From Roseiterribacter gracilis (lineage in GTDB: Bacteria > Pseudomonadota > Alphaproteobacteria > BOG-932 > Roseiterribacteraceae), in the NCBI GenBank assembly GCA_018332375.1, contig BOPV01000001.1, positions 248,001 through 312,000 of the forward strand: a stretch of DNA of 64,000 nt, given 5' to 3'. Numbering within the stretch: position 1 is the stretch's first letter; each line of letters begins with the position of its first letter. A program made the position numbers and the translations under genes. The notes beneath the pieces are model-generated. The model had not been told where the DNA came from, did no database searches, and saw only the letters and a program-made list of their open reading frames with translations. Below, in pieces: positions 8,326-17,078 of this stretch.

Positions 8326-9342
8326 ATGGCCGATCTGGCTGGTTTTATTCGCGGTCTGCCCAAGGCCGAGCTGCATCTGCATATCGAGGGCAGTCTCGAG
8401 CCCGAACAGATGTTCGAGTTCGCGCGCCGCAACCGCGTCGACCTATCGTACAAATCGGTCGAAGAGATCCGCGCCGCCTATGAATTTTCGCGGCTACAGG
8501 ACTTTCTCGACATCTATTACGCCGGCGCGCAGGTGTTGCTGACCGAAGCGGATTTTCGCGATCTTGCCTTGGCCTATTTCCGCCGCGCCCATGCCGACGG
8601 CGTCGTGCACGCTGAAATCTTCTTCGATCCGCAAACCCATACCGATCGCGGCGTTCCGTTCGCGACTGTGGCCGACGGGTTGTTGGCTGGCATGGCGGCG
8701 GCCGAACGCGACTTCGGCATGACCTCGAAACTGATCCTGTGTTTCCTGCGCCATCTCGACGAAGACGCGGCCTTCGCGACGCTCAAAGACGCCGAGCCCT
8801 ATCTCGACCGGATCGAAGCAGTCGGCTTGGACTCGTCTGAAGTCGGACACCCGCCGTCGAAATTCGCGCGCGTCTTTGCTGCTGCGGCAGCACAGGGATT
8901 GAAGCGCGTCGCGCATGCGGGCGAGGAGGGGCCGCCCGCCTATGTGCATGAAGCGCTCGATCTGTTGCAGGTCGACCGGATCGATCACGGCAATCGTGCG
9001 CTGGAAGACCCGGCGTTGGTCGAACGGCTGGTCGCAAGCAACATGACGCTGACCGTGTGCCCGCTGTCGAACCACAAATTGTGCGTGACGCCCGACCTGC
9101 GTGCGCATCCATTGAAACGCATGTTGGCGCTCGGCCTGCGCGCGACGGTGAATTCGGATGACCCGGCCTATTTCGGCGGCTATGTCGGCGCCAACTATAC
9201 TGCCTTGATCGAGCCGATCGGCTTGACGCGCGACGACGTCCTTACCTTGGCACGCAACAGCTTCACCGGTTCGTTTCTGCCGCAGGACGCGATCGACAAG
9301 CATCTCGCTGCGATCGATCGCTACGCCGCCGCGCACGCGTGA
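8326..9342 (+). CDS. Adenine deaminase (adenosine deaminase superfamily)
   Basis: 338 residues; converts adenine to hypoxanthine in purine salvage. The start LPKAELHLHIEGSLEP supplies the first zinc ligands H17 and H19. VAHAGEEGPP gives the third His and the catalytic Glu, and VNSDDPAYFGGY gives the last Asp ligand. The blocks YYAGAQVLLTEADF, FFDPQTHTDRG, GLDSSEVGHPPSKF and CPLSNHKLCV are those of bacterial and fungal adenine deaminases, which separates it from true adenosine deaminases. A strong ribosome binding site, AGGAGGA (8316-8322), precedes the ATG. The stop overlaps the GTG of the next gene. Confidence 0.93.
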   Translation: MADLAGFIRGLPKAELHLHIEGSLEPEQMFEFARRNRVDLSYKSVEEIRAAYEFSRLQDFLDIYYAGAQVLLTEADFRDLALAYFRRAHADGVVHAEIFFDPQTHTDRGVPFATVADGLLAGMAAAERDFGMTSKLILCFLRHLDEDAAFATLKDAEPYLDRIEAVGLDSSEVGHPPSKFARVFAAAAAQGLKRVAHAGEEGPPAYVHEALDLLQVDRIDHGNRALEDPALVERLVASNMTLTVCPLSNHKLCVTPDLRAHPLKRMLALGLRATVNSDDPAYFGGYVGANYTALIEPIGLTRDDVLTLARNSFTGSFLPQDAIDKHLAAIDRYAAAHA

Positions 9343-10418
9343 AGCGGCGGTACTTTCTGCAAGGGGCCGGCGCGCTGGTCGCGCTGCCGGCGCAGGCAGC
9401 GCAATCGCTGCACCAACGTATCGACGCCGAGGTACGGTCGGCGATGGCTCGCGACAAGGTGCCGGGCTGCTGGCTGTCGCTGATCACCGACGGCAAGCTG
9501 CACTATGTGCAGGCCTATGGTCTGTCGAGCCTCGAGCGCAACATCCGCGCCCGCCGTGACGAGATCATTCCGATCGGCTCGATCACCAAGATGTTCATCG
9601 CAACCGCGATGCTGCGTCTGACCGAGATGGGGCTTGTGGCGCTGGAAGATCCGGTGTCGCGCCATCTGCCGGATTTGCCGCATGGCGACGAGATCACGGT
9701 GCGCCAGCTGCTGACTCACACGTCGGGTCTCGCCGATCATTGGCCGTCGCACAATAATTTGCGGCCCGAAATGCTGCGCGACCGCGATCCGAAAACGATC
9801 CTCGCCGAATGGGCCGCAAAGCCGCTAACGCTCGATCCAGGCACCAAGTTTGGCTACAGCAGCACCGGTTTTATGGCCGCCGGTTTCATTATCGAGCGCC
9901 ACATGCATTGCTCGCTGTTCGAAGCGATGCGCCGCTTGATCTTCGCTCCGCTCGGCATGCACAGCGTGCGCGACGTCGACATTCCGCCGGCACAGCGGCC
10001 GTTGCTGCCTGAAGGCTATACGTCACGTCCGGGGGGCGGCTTGGGCACGCCGCCGATGGAAGGAGCGGGGTGGAAATATGCCAGCGGCCAGATCGCGATG
10101 AGTGCCGGCGATCTGGCAAAGTTCAATTTGAGTTTGCTGCACCGTACGCTGCTGCAGCCGGCCTCGTACGACGACATGTTCCGCCGCCAGCTCTACAAGG
10201 ACGGCAAGGAATTCTGGTATGGGCTCGGCATCCAGTCGCCCGAGCCGCACGGCTACAAGGCGCTCGAACATGTCGGCGGTGCGTCGGGCTATGTTGCGAT
10301 CGACCGTCTATATCCGGCCGAACAAGTTGCGATTGCGGTGCTGGTCAATGCCGATCAGGTAACGACCGAACTGGATCTGGTCGACACGATCGCGAAGCTG
10401 GTCCTGCCGACGCGCTGA
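9339..10418 (+). CDS. Exported serine hydrolase (beta-lactamase family)
   Basis: 359 residues, starting at a GTG that overlaps the adenine deaminase stop (GTGA), so translation is likely coupled. The N-terminus RRYFLQGAGALVALPAQAA is a compact Tat-like signal peptide. The class C-type motifs are S81-x-x-K84 (SITK), YSSTGF at the YxN position (the usual Asn replaced by Ser), and HVGGASGY as the third motif. The block LLTHTSGLADH is typical of the PBP4*/EstB group. Members are carboxylesterases, D-aminopeptidases or peptidoglycan-related enzymes. The substrate cannot be told, and the neighbouring purine enzyme gives no clear hint. Confidence 0.85.
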   Translation: MKRRYFLQGAGALVALPAQAAQSLHQRIDAEVRSAMARDKVPGCWLSLITDGKLHYVQAYGLSSLERNIRARRDEIIPIGSITKMFIATAMLRLTEMGLVALEDPVSRHLPDLPHGDEITVRQLLTHTSGLADHWPSHNNLRPEMLRDRDPKTILAEWAAKPLTLDPGTKFGYSSTGFMAAGFIIERHMHCSLFEAMRRLIFAPLGMHSVRDVDIPPAQRPLLPEGYTSRPGGGLGTPPMEGAGWKYASGQIAMSAGDLAKFNLSLLHRTLLQPASYDDMFRRQLYKDGKEFWYGLGIQSPEPHGYKALEHVGGASGYVAIDRLYPAEQVAIAVLVNADQVTTELDLVDTIAKLVLPTR

Positions 10419-10446
10419 GCGCGGCGGACACGAAAAACATCGCAAG

Positions 10447-10770
10447 CTACTCGATGATGTCGCTGGGCGCCTGATTTTCGTTGGCGGGACGGTCGATCCG
10501 CTCGGCACTGCCCGAGATGCGCACGGCCAGCGCCATGATCGTCTCGACATTCGCCAGCACTTCTTCCTGCGGCATGCGCAGCAATTCGGCCAGCTCGGCG
10601 AGGTCGGCTGAGAGCTGCGCCACCGGGCCGCCAAAGCCGCCCAGCCCTTCCAGCAGATCCAGCGCCACGGTGAGCGATTCCGACGCGGCTTTGCCAAAGG
10701 CACGGCTGGCGAGCAGCGCCTGGAAATGGTCCGAATCGATGATCTCGGCGCTCGGCTGTGTCTCGGTCAT
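10447..10770 (-). CDS. Small acidic helical protein of unknown function
   Basis: 107 residues. I do not recognise the family. The sequence is soluble, mostly helical (QALLASRAFGKAASESL, LSADLAELAELLRMPQEEV) with a Gly-rich turn (GLGGFGGP) and an acidic Asn/Pro-rich tail. Third-base GC bias fits the surrounding genes, and the frame is clean between two genes on the other strand, which supports it being real. No membrane segment or signal peptide is seen. Confidence 0.55.
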   Translation of the reverse strand: MTETQPSAEIIDSDHFQALLASRAFGKAASESLTVALDLLEGLGGFGGPVAQLSADLAELAELLRMPQEEVLANVETIMALAVRISGSAERIDRPANENQAPSDIIE

Positions 10771-10987
10771 GGGGCCAGTATAGCGAGCGAAGCGGGATCA
10801 GGCGACGGCCAGAAAGACCGTGCAAAAGCCGCCCAGTGAACGAGCAAACGCTGCCGGCCAAGCAGGCGTTCTGCTGGTTTCCGCTGCGGCAAAATCTCAG
10901 GGCTTCCCAACGGCGCAGCTTCTCCGTACACGAGCGAACCGCGCACGGAATTCTGCCGCTGCGTTCTGCGTTCACGCACGGATCACC

Positions 10988-11632
10988 ATGCCCGCCAAAG
11001 CCAAAAAATCGACCGACGCGACCATGCCCCTCAAGGTCAAGAAAGCGGACGCCAAAAAGGCCGACGCCAAGAAGGACAAGAAGGAAAAGAAGGCCAAAAA
11101 GGCCGAGAAAAAGGCTGCTGCGCCGAAGCCGGCCAAAAAGGAAAAAGGCCTGTTGTTCGAAACGCGCCGGTCCGAGATCCAAGGCACGGGCGCTTTCGCG
11201 ATCAAGCCGATCCGCGCCGGAAAGCGCATCGTCGAATATGTCGGCGAGCAGATTTCCAGCGAAGAAGCAGATCGCCGCTACGACGAATCCAAGATGAAGC
11301 GGCACCACACATTCCTCTTCACCGTTGAAGAGGATCTGGTGGTCGATGGCGGCTCGAACGGTAACGAGGCGATTTACATCAACCATTCGTGCGATCCGAA
11401 CTGCGAAGCAGTGATCGACGAAAAGAACCGCATCTGGATCTACGCGCTGCGCGACATCAAAGTCGGCGAAGAGCTGGCCTACGACTATCAGTTCGAACGG
11501 ACCGGCAGCGCGCGTCTCGATGCGCAGCTTGAGAAATTCTACGCCTGCCGTTGCGGGGCGGAACGCTGCCGCGGCTCGCTGCTCAAGAAGAAGAAAATCC
11601 GTCGCCGCGATGCTGCAAAGAAAGACGCATAA
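10988..11632 (+). CDS. SET-domain protein with lysine-rich histone-like N-terminal tail
   Basis: 214 residues from the ATG at 10988; an in-frame ATG 56 codons upstream adds only composition-biased sequence. Residues 1-55 are an Ala/Lys/Asp tail (repeats such as KKADAKKADAKKDKKEKK) resembling the tails of histone H1-like bacterial proteins. Residues about 56-200 form a SET domain: GTGAFAIKPIRAGKRIVEYVG, YINHSCDPNC (the NHSCxPN cofactor/pseudoknot motif), GEELAYDY, and a post-SET zinc motif CRCGAERCRG. SET enzymes methylate protein lysines with SAM. The tail may bind DNA or be its own substrate. The target is unknown. Confidence 0.88.
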   Translation: MPAKAKKSTDATMPLKVKKADAKKADAKKDKKEKKAKKAEKKAAAPKPAKKEKGLLFETRRSEIQGTGAFAIKPIRAGKRIVEYVGEQISSEEADRRYDESKMKRHHTFLFTVEEDLVVDGGSNGNEAIYINHSCDPNCEAVIDEKNRIWIYALRDIKVGEELAYDYQFERTGSARLDAQLEKFYACRCGAERCRGSLLKKKKIRRRDAAKKDA

Positions 11633-11733
11633 GCTTGGTGCAAGCACTGCGTTAACGGGGCGAAAAATTTCTCAACTGGATCGTCAGACTTTGCCCGCAT
11701 AAATTCGCCTTGCAGTGAGGAGGGAGTTGCGGC

Positions 11734-13473
11734 GTGGCGATCCTTGGGACCGATGACCGTGTGCAGGTTGGAAACACGGTCCAGCCGCAATACAAGGCGA
11801 TCGTTTCGATCGTCGTGACGTTTCCCGACGGCGCCAGTGCCAGCGCCAGCGGCGCCATGATCGGGCGCAATACCGTCCTGACCGCGGGGCACGTCGTGTA
11901 TGACGCCGCGCACGGCGGCTACGCAAAATCTGTTTTCGTCACACCAGCTGCAAACGGCAACGACATCACGCCGTACGGTCAGGCGGCTGGCACCAAATGG
12001 GTCGCTGACAGTAGTTGGGTCGCGGGCGGCGGGTCCGACTTCAGTCACGACACGGCGGTGATCTCCATCGATCGTCCGATGGGCGATTACACCGGCTGGT
12101 ATAGCTACGCGTCAGGCGGTGCGGCGAACGCCTATGCCAACGCGACGGTGACGACCAGCGGCTATCCCGGCGACAAACCCAACGCGACGATGTGGACCGA
12201 GACGGGCGTCGTCGACCGTTCGACCGCGACCGCGCTCGATTTCACCACCGCACTCGACGTCTATCCCGGACAATCGGGCAGTCCGGTCTTTGTCGGATCG
12301 ACGATCGTTGCCGTCGTGTCCAACGCAAGCGACACGACCAACGAAGCGATCCGGATTTCCACCAGCTTCGCGGCCGTCATTGCCGACCAGATCGCCAACA
12401 ACCTGCCGGCTGCCTTGTGGCCGGTCAGCAGCGCCGACGCCGGCAATACGGTTGCGACCGCCGCCGCGTTCAATCTGCCGGTCGGTACCAGTGGCACGGT
12501 GGGCAACAACACCGACAGCAACGGCGACTGGTTCAAATTCACCGCCGACTATAGCGGCAGCGCGACCTGGTCGCTGACCGGCCTCGGCAACGATCTCGAC
12601 CTGGTGCTGACCGACATCAACGGCAACGTCATCGCCAGTTCGCGCCACAGCGGCGTTGCCGACGAAAGCGTCACCGCGACGCTGACCGCGGGCGCGCAAT
12701 ATATTCTCGAAGTGCTGCCGGTTGCGGGGCTGCATTCGGGGTACACGTTGAAGGGCACGGAAACGCCGACGGCCGGCACAGCGCTGACTGGAACCGGACG
12801 CAGCGGCGAATTGATTGCGGGCACGGCCGGCGCCGACCTGATCGTTGCGCCGGACGGCAACAACAGCATCGCAGCCGGTGCCGGCGACGACCGCATCATT
12901 ATCGGCAGCGGCGCCAAGACGATCGATGGCGGAGCGGGCTACGACGTTGCGGCCTTCCTCGGCCAGCAATCGGAATTGAACTTCACCGTCAACCGCACCA
13001 CCGGCGCGGTGACCTTGTCGTCCTATTCGAACTCCAGTGCGACTTTGACCTCGACCGGCGACACGATCACCGGCGTCGAGTTCCTGCAGTTCAGCGACTC
13101 AACGCTATTCCTGCTGGGACCGTCACAAGCAGCCGTGGCGCGCCTCTATACGAGCGCGTTCGGCCGCACGCCCGATGTGGGCGGCATGACCGCGCAAGCG
13201 CATGCGTCGGACGCGGGTACGTCGCTGCTGGACCTGGCGCGCGCCTTCTTGAATAGCCCCGAAGGCCAATCGCACTTCGCCACCGCCGACAACACCGCCT
13301 ATGTCACGGCGCTTTATAAAACGGCGCTGGGCCGCGACCCCGATGCGGCCGGCTTGCAGGTGCAGGTCAACGCGCTCAATGCCGGTCTGGAGCGCGCGTC
13401 GCTGCTGGCGAACTTCGCCAACTCAGCCGAACAGAAAGCGCTGACGGCGTCGTGGCTGTATCAGATCGGCTGA
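11734..13473 (+). CDS. Secreted V8-like serine protease with RTX-type and DUF4214 C-terminus
   Basis: 579 residues from a GTG start, chosen because GAGGAGGGA sits just upstream. Residues 1-220 are a trypsin/V8-like protease: H53 in TAGHVVYD, D106 in FSHDTAVI and S181 in GQSGSPV. Residues ~245-345 resemble a pre-peptidase beta-sandwich (NTDSNGDWFKFTA, GLGNDLDLVLTD). Residues ~355-400 carry RTX-like glycine/aspartate repeats (GTAGADLI, AAGAGDDRI, DGGAGYD). The last ~110 residues are DUF4214 (LYTSAFGRTPDVGGM, LYKTALGRDPDAAGL). There is no N-terminal signal peptide, as expected for type I secretion via the C-terminus. A second DUF4214 protein is encoded at 16054. Confidence 0.87.
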   Translation: MAILGTDDRVQVGNTVQPQYKAIVSIVVTFPDGASASASGAMIGRNTVLTAGHVVYDAAHGGYAKSVFVTPAANGNDITPYGQAAGTKWVADSSWVAGGGSDFSHDTAVISIDRPMGDYTGWYSYASGGAANAYANATVTTSGYPGDKPNATMWTETGVVDRSTATALDFTTALDVYPGQSGSPVFVGSTIVAVVSNASDTTNEAIRISTSFAAVIADQIANNLPAALWPVSSADAGNTVATAAAFNLPVGTSGTVGNNTDSNGDWFKFTADYSGSATWSLTGLGNDLDLVLTDINGNVIASSRHSGVADESVTATLTAGAQYILEVLPVAGLHSGYTLKGTETPTAGTALTGTGRSGELIAGTAGADLIVAPDGNNSIAAGAGDDRIIIGSGAKTIDGGAGYDVAAFLGQQSELNFTVNRTTGAVTLSSYSNSSATLTSTGDTITGVEFLQFSDSTLFLLGPSQAAVARLYTSAFGRTPDVGGMTAQAHASDAGTSLLDLARAFLNSPEGQSHFATADNTAYVTALYKTALGRDPDAAGLQVQVNALNAGLERASLLANFANSAEQKALTASWLYQIG

Positions 13474-13506
13474 AGCGCTAGCCGAAGAGTTTTTGCCGCG
13501 TTCGGC

Positions 13507-14634
13507 TTAGCCGAACAACTTTTGAATTTCGTCGACCGGACGGCGCAGAATCGTCTCATTGACATAGACGTCGACATTGCCGTTGGCGTCGGGCTTTTGC
13601 ATCCGTACGCCCGCTTCGCGCATGCGGTCGAACACGCCGGTCGCGATCTTGGGCGGCAAGGTCAGCGTGTAGATGTTCGAGCCGCTCGCGTTGGGTTTTA
13701 CCTTCGCATCGATCGCGGCAAACAGCTTGCGCGCGGCCTGGTGACTCTTGGCGATCCGCGCTTCGAAATCATCGAGCGCACCCAGCGCCAGTACGGCGCT
13801 GATCCAGCCCTGATAGATCGTGCCGCCGAACCGGTCACGCAGTGCGCGCGCTTTGTCGATGTCGGCTTTGCTGCCGGCCAGCACCGCACCGAACGGCGCG
13901 CCGAGATATTTGTACAAGGACACATAGACCGTATCGAACAGCGCGACATAGGCGTTGCGGTCGAATTCCGGCGGCGCCAGCAGCAAGCGCGCGCCGTCGA
14001 GATGCAGACGGATATTCTTCTCGCGCGCAAAGGCGGCGAGGTTTTTCATCGTTGCCGGTTCGACCATCTCGCCTTTGTGGCGGCGCACCGGGCTTTCGAT
14101 CGACATGGCGCCGACTTTCAGCGCGTGCGGGCCGTTCTCGGCTTCGTCGACCGCCAGTTTCAATTCTTCGAGCGTTACCTGTGCCTGGCCTTTCGCCAAC
14201 GGCACCAGGTTCAAGCCCGACAGAAGCTGCGCCGCATCATATTCGTCGCGATAGAGATGGCTTTCGTGCTGCACCAGAATGCGCGACCGCTCGCCGCCCA
14301 GCACACGCACCGCAATGTGATTGGCGAGCGAGCCCGTCGGCAAGAACACGCACGACTCTTTGTTGAGCAGGCTCGCGAAGCGCTTCTCCAACGCTTCGAC
14401 CGCGCCACCGGCAAGATAGCCGTCGCGAGCCTTATCGAATTTTGCGGTCAGTTCGGCGAGACGCGCCGTAAGACGCACCGGATCCGCGGGCGCGCTGTCG
14501 CCGACCAGCCAGACCGAACGCTCGTCGACAGGCGGGAAGGTCGGTTGCGGCGCTTGCTGTGCTTGCGCCAGAACCGGAAGTGCTGCGGCGCCTGCGAGGC
14601 TCTGCAAAAACATCCGACGCTGCATGACGATCAA
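13507..14634 (-). CDS. Tat-exported PLP-dependent lyase (threonine aldolase-like)
   Basis: 375 residues. A twin-arginine signal peptide (MQRRMFLQSLAGAAALPVLAQA) precedes a fold-type I PLP enzyme of the low-specificity threonine aldolase/beta-eliminating lyase family. GSLANHIAV lies in the cofactor phosphate region, HLDGARLL gives the Asp that pairs with the pyridine nitrogen, and VSLYKYLGAP holds the Schiff-base Lys. Export of such an enzyme is unusual; PLP must be loaded before Tat translocation, which fits a folded-protein route. The start overlaps the stop of the upstream SbmA-like gene (ATGA), so the pair forms an operon. The substrate could be a beta-hydroxy amino acid or a peptide-derived one. 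Confidence 0.85.
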   Translation of the reverse strand: MIVMQRRMFLQSLAGAAALPVLAQAQQAPQPTFPPVDERSVWLVGDSAPADPVRLTARLAELTAKFDKARDGYLAGGAVEALEKRFASLLNKESCVFLPTGSLANHIAVRVLGGERSRILVQHESHLYRDEYDAAQLLSGLNLVPLAKGQAQVTLEELKLAVDEAENGPHALKVGAMSIESPVRRHKGEMVEPATMKNLAAFAREKNIRLHLDGARLLLAPPEFDRNAYVALFDTVYVSLYKYLGAPFGAVLAGSKADIDKARALRDRFGGTIYQGWISAVLALGALDDFEARIAKSHQAARKLFAAIDAKVKPNASGSNIYTLTLPPKIATGVFDRMREAGVRMQKPDANGNVDVYVNETILRRPVDEIQKLFG

Positions 14635-15590
14635 AACTCCAAAGGTGCGAGTCGGCGCAAAGTTGCGCGCAGCTCGACGATGTCAGACCAGCTGCGAACG
14701 AGGAAGGCCAGTGCGACCGCAACCTGCTCGATCGACGACGCAAGTTGCATCATGCCGCCCAGATCGGCGCCGCCGGCGAGATAGGACGGTGCTGCAAGCG
14801 CGACCGGTAAAATTGTCCCCAGCTGCAGATGCGTCGCTGCGACGAAGGTCAGACCGCGCTGGCGCGAAACGATCGATGCGAAGTTGCGCAGCGCGCGATC
14901 GAGAATGCGACCCAGCCGGGCCGGCCGCGCGGTATCCGGTGTTTGGCGCGCTTCGATCAGCGCGGCGCGGAAATCTGCTTCCAGCGCTTGCTGGCGCGCG
15001 CCGCGCGGAACCAGCGGTGCTGCAACCCACGCAACCGCGCCGACGCCGAGCAGTGCGTAGAGCAACGCTGCAAGCAGCAGCACGGCGGGCGGCAAGGAAC
15101 CGGTGCTGGTCGCGGTGAGGCGCCACAAGACGGTGCCGAACCAGATCGCCGAGGCCAGCGCCGACAAGGCGCCGATGCCGAGCTGCAGCATACCGCCGGT
15201 GAACAGGCGCAGATCTTCGGCGACGCGCTGATCGGGATTGTCGATGAAGCTGCGCGCCAGATCGGCGAAGCGGGGCAGGGTTTCGCGCACCAGCACGCGC
15301 CGCCACCGCCATTGCAGCGACTGCAACGACCAGACCTGCAGCACCGACGCGCCGACGAAGGCGAGCGACAGCAACGAAAACATCCACAGCCCGTCGAGAA
15401 ACCCATCGCGGTCGCGCGCTTCGATCGCCGCGTAGAAGGACGCGTTCCACCGGTTCACCGCGACGTTGATCGCCAGTATGGCGAGCGTCGCGCCGACGAT
15501 GCCCAAGCCCCAGGCGGCAGCGCCCGGCGTCACGCGCAGCCGCGCGGCCAGGCGCCGGGCGGTCGCGATCGCGGTCGGGCTCTTGCTCAT
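14631..15590 (-). CDS. SbmA/BacA-like membrane transporter, short form
   Basis: 319 residues with several membrane helices (around 24-42, 66-86, 136-156, 166-190). The blocks VNRWNASFYAAIEARD, WRWRRVLVRETL and NPDQRVAEDLRLFTGG are hallmarks of the SbmA/BacA and ABCD-type transmembrane domains, which import peptides or very long chain compounds. No ATP-binding domain follows, as in SbmA/BacA, which runs on proton force. It is clearly shorter than classic SbmA (~400 residues). It is the first gene of an operon with the exported PLP lyase and is divergent from a small gene across a promoter region with two palindromes. Confidence 0.72.
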   Translation of the reverse strand: MSKSPTAIATARRLAARLRVTPGAAAWGLGIVGATLAILAINVAVNRWNASFYAAIEARDRDGFLDGLWMFSLLSLAFVGASVLQVWSLQSLQWRWRRVLVRETLPRFADLARSFIDNPDQRVAEDLRLFTGGMLQLGIGALSALASAIWFGTVLWRLTATSTGSLPPAVLLLAALLYALLGVGAVAWVAAPLVPRGARQQALEADFRAALIEARQTPDTARPARLGRILDRALRNFASIVSRQRGLTFVAATHLQLGTILPVALAAPSYLAGGADLGGMMQLASSIEQVAVALAFLVRSWSDIVELRATLRRLAPLEF

Positions 15591-15660
15591 GCGCGTTCCT
15601 CTGCCCGGGCTGCCGGGCTTTCACAAGTTGGCGAAGCCAGCCCCCGCGTTACCGGGGCAC

Positions 15661-15717
15661 TTGACGTGGGTAAAGCTCCCACATACAAAGCCCCAACGAT
15701 GTGGGAAAAAATCCCAC
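15661..15717. promoter_or_regulatory. Promoter with two GTGGG-N7-CCCAC operator-like palindromes
   Basis: A sigma70-type promoter reading rightwards can be proposed: TTGACG at 15661-15666, a 17-base spacer, TACAAA at 15684-15689. One palindrome GTGGG-TAAAGCT-CCCAC (15666-15682) fills the spacer; a second, GTGGG-AAAAAAT-CCCAC (15701-15717), starts near the expected transcription start. A third copy with the same spacing is at 17877-17893. The arrangement looks like a repressor-controlled promoter for the gene at 15740 and perhaps for the divergent SbmA-like gene. Confidence 0.6.
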
Positions 15718-15739
15718 GCAGAAACAGAACGGGGCGAGC

Positions 15740-16033
15740 ATGACTTCCCGGGTTGGGGTGGCTGCGGCGATCGGAACGATCGGCTGGCGCATGGACGAGC
15801 TGGATCAGCTTCGTTCGATGGTCGGCAACGGTCGCGTGTTGACGCTCGGCGCTGCCGATGACGGGACGCCGTGGGCCGCGATTACCGAGGACGGCACCAA
15901 CGGATTCCACTTCGCGCGTCTCGGCGCCGAGGTGGTGGGCGCGATGCCCGAACGCGGGCTCAGCGTGCGCGCTGCGACGCTGAACGACGTGCTGATTGCT
16001 TTGAACAACCTCGCGCGCCTCGCAGCGCGCTGA
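15740..16033 (+). CDS. Small protein of unknown function
   Basis: 97 residues from the ATG at 15740, chosen because GGGGCGAG sits a few bases upstream and because the second palindrome would otherwise fall inside the gene. I do not recognise a family. It is soluble, with strands (RVLTLGAADDGTPWAAI) that look like a short beta-sheet and a C-terminal helix (LNDVLIALNNLARLAAR). It precedes the DUF4214 gene by 20 bases, so the two are probably co-transcribed under the palindrome-bearing promoter. A chaperone- or regulator-like role for the secreted neighbour is possible but unsupported. Confidence 0.6.
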   Translation: MTSRVGVAAAIGTIGWRMDELDQLRSMVGNGRVLTLGAADDGTPWAAITEDGTNGFHFARLGAEVVGAMPERGLSVRAATLNDVLIALNNLARLAAR

Positions 16034-16053
16034 AGGACACAGGAGACAACACC

Positions 16054-17076
16054 ATGGCCGACATTCTGCCCTTCATCGTCACGCTGACCGCCGGCAACGA
16101 CGTCGTGCCGCAAGGCATGCCGGTCGACACGCTGGTCGTTGCACCCGGCACGCTGAATGCGGGTGACGACATTCAAATGACGATCGGCGGCCGCACGATG
16201 CAGCTGACCGCGGCCGGCACGTACGACCTCACCGCGCCGCGCAACCTGTCAGGCTTGCAGACGATCCAAGGTTCGACCGGCGACGACGCGCTGGTGGTGA
16301 GTCAGGAACGGCTTGCGGGCGTGACGCATATCGATCTCGGCGGCGGCCTCAACGTGGTGCAGATCGCGGGTGCGGGCGGCATGGATTTCAGCGCGCTCAC
16401 GATCGAAAACGCGACCATCCGCGGTCGGGCATCGGTCGACAACATCATCGGTACGCAGGGTAGCGACCGTATTGTGACCGCCGGCGGCACCAGTGATTTC
16501 GTCGACGGCAATGCCGGACGCGACACGGTGATCCCCGACGTCTTCTTTTCGCAGTTCAATGCAGCGGCCCCCAATCCGGCCGAGCTTCTTGTCGCCGGCA
16601 CGCGCGTGTTCGACGCCAATGGCGAGCGTCTCTATCTGCGCAACGTCGAACGGGTCGAACTGCGCGACGGTATCGTGCTGCTCGACCAGGGTGCCAACGG
16701 CGCCGAAGCCTATCGCATGGTGCACGCTGCGTTCGGCACCACGCCGCTCGAAGGCACGATTCTGTCGCTGCGCGAGTCGCTCGACAATGGCGTGCCGCGC
16801 GAAGCGTTGATGTCGGCGTTGATGCAGTCGCTGCCGTTCGAACGCGCCTACGGCAACGTGCAGAGCGACGCCGCCTTCGTCGACGCGCTGTATCGCGTCG
16901 TGTTGCATCGCGCTGCGGACGATGGCGGCCGCGCCGTGCAGCTCGATGCGCTGGCGCACGGCATGTCGCGCGCATCGATGCTGGTTGCCTTCGCCGATAC
17001 GGCCGAACATGTCGCCGTGGTCGGCCGCGCCGGAACCGATGGTCAGCTCTTCGTTGCCGAAGTCGGCATCGCGTGA
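16054..17076 (+). CDS. DUF4214 repeat-type secreted protein
   Basis: 340 residues; start at 16054 preceded by AGGAGA (16041-16046). The first ~170 residues are Thr/Gly/Asp-rich beta-strand repeats of the type seen in RTX or S-layer-like proteins (GSTGDDALVV, GTQGSDRIVTAGG, DGNAGRDTVIPD). Residues ~200-230 form a strand cluster (ERLYLRNVERVEL). The C-terminus carries DUF4214-like helices (FVDALYRVVLHRAADDGGR, GMSRASMLVAFADTAEH). It resembles the C-terminal half of the V8-like protease at 11734 and lacks a signal peptide, so type I secretion or surface attachment is likely. Confidence 0.7.
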   Translation: MADILPFIVTLTAGNDVVPQGMPVDTLVVAPGTLNAGDDIQMTIGGRTMQLTAAGTYDLTAPRNLSGLQTIQGSTGDDALVVSQERLAGVTHIDLGGGLNVVQIAGAGGMDFSALTIENATIRGRASVDNIIGTQGSDRIVTAGGTSDFVDGNAGRDTVIPDVFFSQFNAAAPNPAELLVAGTRVFDANGERLYLRNVERVELRDGIVLLDQGANGAEAYRMVHAAFGTTPLEGTILSLRESLDNGVPREALMSALMQSLPFERAYGNVQSDAAFVDALYRVVLHRAADDGGRAVQLDALAHGMSRASMLVAFADTAEHVAVVGRAGTDGQLFVAEVGIA

Positions 17077-17078
17077 TT

